NCBI GenBank assembly: GCA_001797035.1
Contig: MGOE01000111.1
Span: 24,619 to 33,771, forward strand
DNA: 9,153 nt
Source of the DNA: Chloroflexi bacterium RBG_16_72_14
GTDB taxonomy: Bacteria > Chloroflexota > Limnocylindria > Limnocylindrales > CSP1-4
Direction: 5' to 3'
Shown: positions 5,759 through 9,153 of the stretch, piece by piece
Numbering within the stretch: position 1 is the stretch's first letter
How the letters are laid out: every line of letters begins with the position of its first letter
Made by a program: the position numbers and the translations under genes
The notes under the pieces: generated by a model
Databases searched by the model: none
The model's input: the letters and a program-made list of their open reading frames with translations, nothing else
What the model was told of the DNA's origin: nothing

Positions 5759-6754
5759 ATGGACGCCTCGACGACGATCCAGCGACGCCCCTCCCGCCGC
5801 GCCGGGGTGATCCGGCGTGCCCTCCGCCGCGAGGCCACGCGCATCCGCGACCCGCGCCGGCTGCTCGCGATGACGATGCTGATCATCGCCTTCGCCCTCG
5901 CGATCGCGGGCATGACGGCACGCGGCGAGATCGCCGGCGGCGATGCGCAGGCGTACTGGGCCGCGGTCCGGATCTGGCTCGAGGGCGGCGACCCGTACCA
6001 CCCCACCGGCCCGTTCCTGCCCTACGTCTACGCGCCCTGGATGCTGCCGCTGTTCGCCCCCTGGGCGCTGCTGCCGTGGGAGGTCGCCTGGTTCGTCTGG
6101 CGTGGCGGCACGATCCTGCTGCTCCTGTGGTCGATCCGCTGGGCCTACGCCCGCCGCCCCCTGCCGACCGCGATCCTCGTCGGGCTGCTGGCCTTCCCCA
6201 CGGCCGCCAACCTGGACACCGGGAACATCAACCTGCTGCTGGCCCTGGGCCTGTTCGGGGCGCAGTTCAGCGGGCCCCGCGCCGGCGGCTTCATCTGGGG
6301 CCTCGCGACCTGGATGAAGTGGGTGCCGGCGCCGCTGTGGCTGTTGCTACCGCCGCGGGCGCGGTGGTGGGGCCTCGTGTTCCTGGCCCTGTCGGGGCTG
6401 CTGTCGCTGGCGATGCTGCCGCTCACGATCGTCCAGATGCAGGTCCTGTTCGGATTCGGCGAGCGCCCGCTCCGGGCGGACTACCTGGTGCTGATCTGGT
6501 CGGTCGTGCCCTGGTGGTGGCGCCACGACGACCCGTTCGCGTTCCTGCGCGTGTCCGCGTGGCGCGAGGCGTCCGCGCATGTCGCAGTCATCGCGCGCGC
6601 CTGGCTACGCGCATTCGCCGCGGACCCGCGCGCCACGGCTCGACAGGGGAGGGCTCTGGTCCGGCAGCGGGGCAGCCGGTTCCTCGGCCTGGACGAGGCG
6701 TCACGGCGCCCGACGCCCCGCCCGCTGCCCCCGGTCTCCGACATCGGCGACTGA
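5759..6754 (+). CDS. GT87/DUF2029-like polytopic membrane glycosyltransferase
   Basis: This 331-aa integral membrane protein looks like a GT-C fold, polyprenyl-phosphate-sugar-dependent glycosyltransferase of the GT87 (DUF2029) family. After a basic N-terminus (1-35) comes a first helix (about 36-52). The family-like luminal motif follows: GGDAQAYWAA (60-69, Asp62 the likely catalytic acid) and GGDPYHP (76-82), then YVYAPW. Further hydrophobic helices lie at about 88-128, 134-168, 176-198, 202-232 and 240-252. GNINLLLALGLF (155-166) and KWVPAPLW (187-194) match conserved positions of the family. The last 75 or so residues are hydrophilic and Arg-rich, probably cytoplasmic. GT87 proteins are often longer (about 380-450 aa), so some C-terminal helices may be missing. 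The ATG has only a weak SD-like stretch (GGCGAGAATGGG) and is the least certain start; a start 37 codons later (MTMLII) is possible. The acceptor glycan is unknown. Confidence 0.75.
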   Translation: MDASTTIQRRPSRRAGVIRRALRREATRIRDPRRLLAMTMLIIAFALAIAGMTARGEIAGGDAQAYWAAVRIWLEGGDPYHPTGPFLPYVYAPWMLPLFAPWALLPWEVAWFVWRGGTILLLLWSIRWAYARRPLPTAILVGLLAFPTAANLDTGNINLLLALGLFGAQFSGPRAGGFIWGLATWMKWVPAPLWLLLPPRARWWGLVFLALSGLLSLAMLPLTIVQMQVLFGFGERPLRADYLVLIWSVVPWWWRHDDPFAFLRVSAWREASAHVAVIARAWLRAFAADPRATARQGRALVRQRGSRFLGLDEASRRPTPRPLPPVSDIGD

Positions 6755-6767
6755 GGCCGCGTCCCCG

Positions 6768-8123
6768 TCAGGCAGCGGCGGCCTCGGCGGCAACGCGGTC
6801 GCGACGCGGCTCGATCACCGGCCGCAGGGTCACCGCGGCGACAGCGAAGAAGGCCACGGACAGGATGAACACGACCCGCGGACTGAGCGGCTCGAAGCCG
6901 GCCCGCGTCACGAGGTCCAGCACGACGCCGCCGAGCGCCACCGAGATCGGCGACGCGGACCCCGTGGCCACGTTGCTCATGCCCATGTACCGGCCCGCGG
7001 ACGCCCGCGGGATGATGTCGGTCATCAGCGCCCAGTCCACCGCCAGGAAGCTGCCGTTGGCGGCCCCGAAGAAGGCGGCGCCCACGAGGGCGATCGGGAT
7101 GGATGGCGTGATCGCGATGACCGCGGCGCCCGCTGCCGCGAACCCGCAGGCCATGAAGATCAGCGGCTTGCGCCCGATCCGGTCCGACAGCTTCGAGGCC
7201 GGCAGGATCGCCAGCACGCTCGCCGCGATCACCACGACGAGGATGGCGACGTACGTGGAGTTCGCCTCCTCCTTCGTCATCCCGAACGCCCGCGACAGGT
7301 AGATGACGACGAAGTTCACGAGCAGCGAGCCGGCGGTCAGGAACAGCAGCCGGGACACGAGCAGCCAGACGTACGAGCGCTCGTGGAGGATGTCGGTCGC
7401 CCACGCCTCGCGCGCGATCGTCGTCCAGGACTTGCCGCGGCGCGGTCTGGGCGGCATGCCCCGCCCCACCCGCAGGACCACGCTGACCATCGTCACCAGC
7501 TCCACGATCGCGATCGCCACCAACGACAGCGGCATGACGCCGAGGGTCACGGACAGCGACACGAGCAGAAACCCGGTGACGTTGCCGGCGACCTGCATCA
7601 GCCCCACCATGCCGCTGGCCAGGCCCACCTGCGGCGCCGCCACGAGGTCCGGCACGTACCCCTGGAACGGGCCCCGGGCGATGTTGGTGCTGACGCTCAG
7701 GAGCAGCATGAAGGCCGCCAGCATGAGGACCGAGTTGCCCATCGCGATCCCGAGCAGGAACACGACGTCCAGCAGCGAGCCGAACACGATGTACGGCTTG
7801 CGCCGGCCCCACCGGGACACGGTGTAGTCGCTGACATAGCCCACGGTGGGCTGGATGAGGATGCCGACGATGGCGGCGCCGATGCCGATGAAAAACATCG
7901 ACGTGCCGACGCTGTCACGGGGCACCAGCTTGTCGAACTCGAGGCGGTTGGTGATGAACAGGCCGACCGCGGCGTCGATGGCCGTCAGGCCCAGCCAGTA
8001 GGCGGAGATCCGGAGCAGCTGGGTCATCGGCAGGAGCTGGGTGGGGCGCGCACCCTCCTCCGGGTCGGCCTCCACGGCGTCCCCGGTGGGCGCTCTCGCC
8101 GCCAGCGTCGCGTTGTCGTCCAC
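6768..8123 (-). CDS. MFS transporter, 12-helix, SLC45/GPH-like sugar symporter type
   Basis: This 451-aa major facilitator superfamily permease sits in the inner membrane. The N-half motif A region reads GYVSDYTVSRWGRRKPY (95-111). This SD-x5-W-GRRxP form is typical of SLC45 and glycoside-pentoside-hexuronide symporters. GPFQGYVPDL (151-160) plus GLASG (167-171) is a helix 4-5 signature seen in the same groups. The C-half motif A is KLSDRIGRKP (311-320). The large central loop (about 219-248) is Arg/Pro-rich, as usual between six-helix halves. I start at GTG 8123 because GGGGAGGA lies 5 nt upstream; the frame is open further upstream but would overlap the amidotransferase gene. The amidotransferase ends 58 bp upstream on the same strand, so the two are probably cotranscribed. 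A sugar or glycoside cargo is inferred from motif style only. The gene converges with the GT87 gene, whose stop is 13 bp away. Confidence 0.88.
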   Translation of the reverse strand: MDDNATLAARAPTGDAVEADPEEGARPTQLLPMTQLLRISAYWLGLTAIDAAVGLFITNRLEFDKLVPRDSVGTSMFFIGIGAAIVGILIQPTVGYVSDYTVSRWGRRKPYIVFGSLLDVVFLLGIAMGNSVLMLAAFMLLLSVSTNIARGPFQGYVPDLVAAPQVGLASGMVGLMQVAGNVTGFLLVSLSVTLGVMPLSLVAIAIVELVTMVSVVLRVGRGMPPRPRRGKSWTTIAREAWATDILHERSYVWLLVSRLLFLTAGSLLVNFVVIYLSRAFGMTKEEANSTYVAILVVVIAASVLAILPASKLSDRIGRKPLIFMACGFAAAGAAVIAITPSIPIALVGAAFFGAANGSFLAVDWALMTDIIPRASAGRYMGMSNVATGSASPISVALGGVVLDLVTRAGFEPLSPRVVFILSVAFFAVAAVTLRPVIEPRRDRVAAEAAAA

Positions 8124-8181
8124 GGTCGTCCTCCCCTCCCCGGTTCGGATGCCAAAACGGTCCGGTGGTCGCGCCGCTCCC

Positions 8182-8919
8182 TCAGGCCCCGGCGCGCCGG
8201 CCCGGGCCGGCCTCGATGGGACGCCCGAGCTCATCGAGCGCGATGGTGCTGTGGAGACGCACGAGCGCCCGGTCCGTGGCACCCCTGGCCGCGAACCGGA
8301 ACAACGATCGGTCGATGGAGTAGATCGCCGTTGAGGCGAGCCCGATCCGCCCGAGACGGAACGTGAACACCGGGTTCTCGGGGTTGCCCGCGTAGTGGTA
8401 GGGCACGCCGTCGCGCGCCAGCACGGCCAGGTTCGCCTCGCCCCCGAATCCATCGTGGAGCGCGGCCAGCAGGTGGGCGACGGGCACGTCGTCGGACCAG
8501 GCGTCCTCCAGCCACCGCTGCCCGACCTCGCTGTCCGCCCGCCCGTGGATCCGGCCCTGTCTCCGGTAGCGATCGCGCGCCGCCCGATAGTCGCGCAGGT
8601 CGCCGTTGTGCGAGAAGGCGAACCGGCCGGCCGGGTCGTCGAACGGCTGCGCGTCGGGCAGCTGGAGCGTGCTCAGTCGGGACGGTCGCCGCAGGTGCAC
8701 GAGAACGCTGGTCGTCTCGATCGCGCCCAGCCGCTCGCGGGCCGGATCGTCGCGGAAGGCGTGGGTGTGGCGGTGCGAGCGGATGGCGCCCGTCGCATCC
8801 ACCCACGACGCGCCCCAGCCGAAGCCCGCGATGCCGTACCGCTCCACGCGCTCGGCGTACGGCCACAGCTCGTCGAGCCGGAACGGCTCGGCCGCGCGGG
8901 CGACGAACTGCTCGCACAT
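8182..8919 (-). CDS. Class II (Ntn-type) glutamine amidotransferase-like protein
   Basis: This 245-aa protein has the Ntn glutaminase layout. Met1 is followed directly by Cys2, which becomes the N-terminal nucleophile after Met removal. VLVHLRRPS (72-80) holds the substrate-binding Arg. FSHNGDL (102-108) supplies the oxyanion Asn-Gly. ADSEVGQRWLED (128-139) carries the conserved Asp-Ser-Glu for glutamine binding. It would hydrolyse glutamine to glutamate and ammonia, or act as a related Ntn amidohydrolase. There is no fused synthetase domain, as in stand-alone YafJ/EgtC-type proteins. The first residues (MCEQFVARAAEP) fit the family start, which fixes the ATG. No good SD is present, but a promoter with its -10 8 nt upstream suggests leaderless translation. 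It precedes the MFS gene by 58 bp. The physiological substrate cannot be told from sequence; the transporter neighbour might import or export it. Confidence 0.88.
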   Translation of the reverse strand: MCEQFVARAAEPFRLDELWPYAERVERYGIAGFGWGASWVDATGAIRSHRHTHAFRDDPARERLGAIETTSVLVHLRRPSRLSTLQLPDAQPFDDPAGRFAFSHNGDLRDYRAARDRYRRQGRIHGRADSEVGQRWLEDAWSDDVPVAHLLAALHDGFGGEANLAVLARDGVPYHYAGNPENPVFTFRLGRIGLASTAIYSIDRSLFRFAARGATDRALVRLHSTIALDELGRPIEAGPGRRAGA

Positions 8920-8927
8920 CGCTCGCG

Positions 8928-8956
8928 ATCATAGTGGCGCCCGCTACTCTCGTGAA
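8928..8956 (-). promoter_or_regulatory. Promoter of the amidotransferase-MFS operon (leaderless)
   Basis: On the minus strand TTCACG (8956-8951; four of six to TTGACA) is followed by a 17-bp spacer and TATGAT (8933-8928; five of six to TATAAT). The -10 ends 8 nt before the ATG at 8919, so the start site falls on or next to the ATG. Hexamers, spacing and missing SD agree, making this the best housekeeping-type promoter in the window. Confidence 0.6.
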
Positions 8957-8978
8957 CGTTCCATCGCACCCGATCGTC
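8953..8978 (+). promoter_or_regulatory. Candidate ECF-sigma promoter upstream of the sigma factor gene
   Basis: TGAACG (8953-8958), a 16-bp spacer and CGTC (8975-8978) resemble the GAAC/CGTC promoters read by many ECF sigma factors. They lie directly upstream of an ECF sigma gene, where autoregulation is common. The -35 is embedded in a perfect 8-bp palindrome GAACGTTC (8954-8961). It shares bases 8953-8956 with the -35 of the divergent amidotransferase promoter. Transcription would start near 8985 with a leader containing GGAGG (8992-8996). Confidence 0.4.
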
Positions 8979-9021
8979 TGGTCGGTTGAACGGAGGCGAT
9001 GGGCGGTTGCTGGGGAGCCTG

Positions 9022-9153
9022 GTGGGGGAACCGGTCGAACGAGGGACGGCGCGAGCGCAGCTGCACGTCGTGAACGCCGGCGCCGATGCGTTCCGACGCC
9101 TCATCGAGCGGCAGGTGGACGCCTCGTACCGCCTCGCCGCCGTCATCCTTGGC
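9022..9153 (+). CDS. ECF-type RNA polymerase sigma factor, N-terminus (cut by window edge)
   Basis: Only 44 codons are present. The stretch AFRRLIERQVDASYRLAAVI then LG, at 9085-9153, closely follows the start of sigma-70 region 2 in ECF sigma factors (a pattern like FExLVRRHxDxxYRLAxxxLG), so the call is good despite truncation. The start is uncertain. GTG 9022 has GGGGAG 4 nt upstream. TTG 9007 has the better GGAGG (8992-8996) at 10 nt. GTG 9070 would give the shortest, most typical N-terminus (VNAGADAFRR) but has no clear SD. The gene is divergent from the amidotransferase with about 100 bp between. Any anti-sigma partner would lie to the right, outside the window. Confidence 0.75.
   Translation, partial: MGEPVERGTARAQLHVVNAGADAFRRLIERQVDASYRLAAVILG

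Noticed and set aside
780..5810. A 1,676-codon open frame on the plus strand antisense to cphA, cphB and the propeller gene
   Set aside because: Its product is an unstructured His/Arg/Ala/Asp/Val/Gly-rich sequence with no domain. Stop codons are rare in GC-rich DNA opposite highly biased genes. The minus strand carries three recognisable families over the same bases.
6579..8366. A 595-codon plus-strand open frame over the MFS gene
   Set aside because: It is compositionally biased (Arg/His/Asp/Gln-rich), has no motifs and lies antisense to a clear MFS transporter with a good SD.
8124..8453. An N-terminal extension of the MFS frame by about 110 codons
   Set aside because: The extra residues are low-complexity Arg/Ser/Pro and overlap the well-supported amidotransferase gene on the same strand. 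The GTG at 8123 has a good SD and starts just ahead of the first helix.
1..9153. tRNA, rRNA, CRISPR array, insertion sequence, integrase or att site
   Set aside because: I looked for cloverleaf arms, spaced direct repeats, terminal inverted repeats and transposase motifs and saw none; the only tandem repetition is inside the propeller gene.

Overview
This is a GC-rich bacterial window (very high G/C at third codon positions, frequent GTG starts, almost no AT-rich sequence). It holds six complete protein genes, one gene cut by the right edge and one small or partial membrane ORF at the left edge. Gene content and style (two-gene cyanophycin locus, SBBP propeller, GT87-type membrane protein, ECF sigma factor, -10 boxes almost touching ATGs) would fit a soil or freshwater Chloroflexota or Actinomycetota lineage. 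This placement is inference; no phylogenetic marker is present.

Layout. 1-130 (+): a 30-codon hydrophobic ORF with a strong Shine-Dalgarno, or the tail of a longer membrane-anchored protein. 131-371: intergenic, with two GC-rich inverted repeats between converging genes. 372-5567 (-): three co-directional genes, read from the right as a secreted seven-repeat SBBP beta-propeller, cyanophycinase (cphB) and cyanophycin synthetase (cphA). 5568-5758: divergent intergenic region. 5759-6754 (+): a GT87/DUF2029-like polytopic membrane protein. 6768-8919 (-): a class II glutamine amidotransferase followed by an MFS transporter, probably one transcript. 8920-9021: a compact divergent promoter region. 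9022-9153 (+): the N-terminus of an ECF-type sigma factor.

How the genes work together. CphA polymerises aspartate and arginine into cyanophycin, and CphB cuts the polymer to beta-Asp-Arg dipeptides. CphB has no signal peptide, so this is an intracellular nitrogen/carbon storage cycle rather than scavenging of external polymer. The next enzyme, a dipeptidase such as isoaspartyl dipeptidase, is not in the window. The amidotransferase and MFS pair look like a separate operon of unknown substrate. The ECF sigma gene starts divergently from the amidotransferase, and their candidate -35 elements share bases, so the two may be co-regulated.

The most interesting observations are the shared-base divergent promoters at 8928-8978 with a possible ECF autoregulatory element, -10 boxes placed for leaderless transcription of cphB and the amidotransferase, the N-terminal extension and Ala/Gly-rich insert of CphA, and the propeller gene with its circularly split blade. 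No clearly new defence or mobile system was found.
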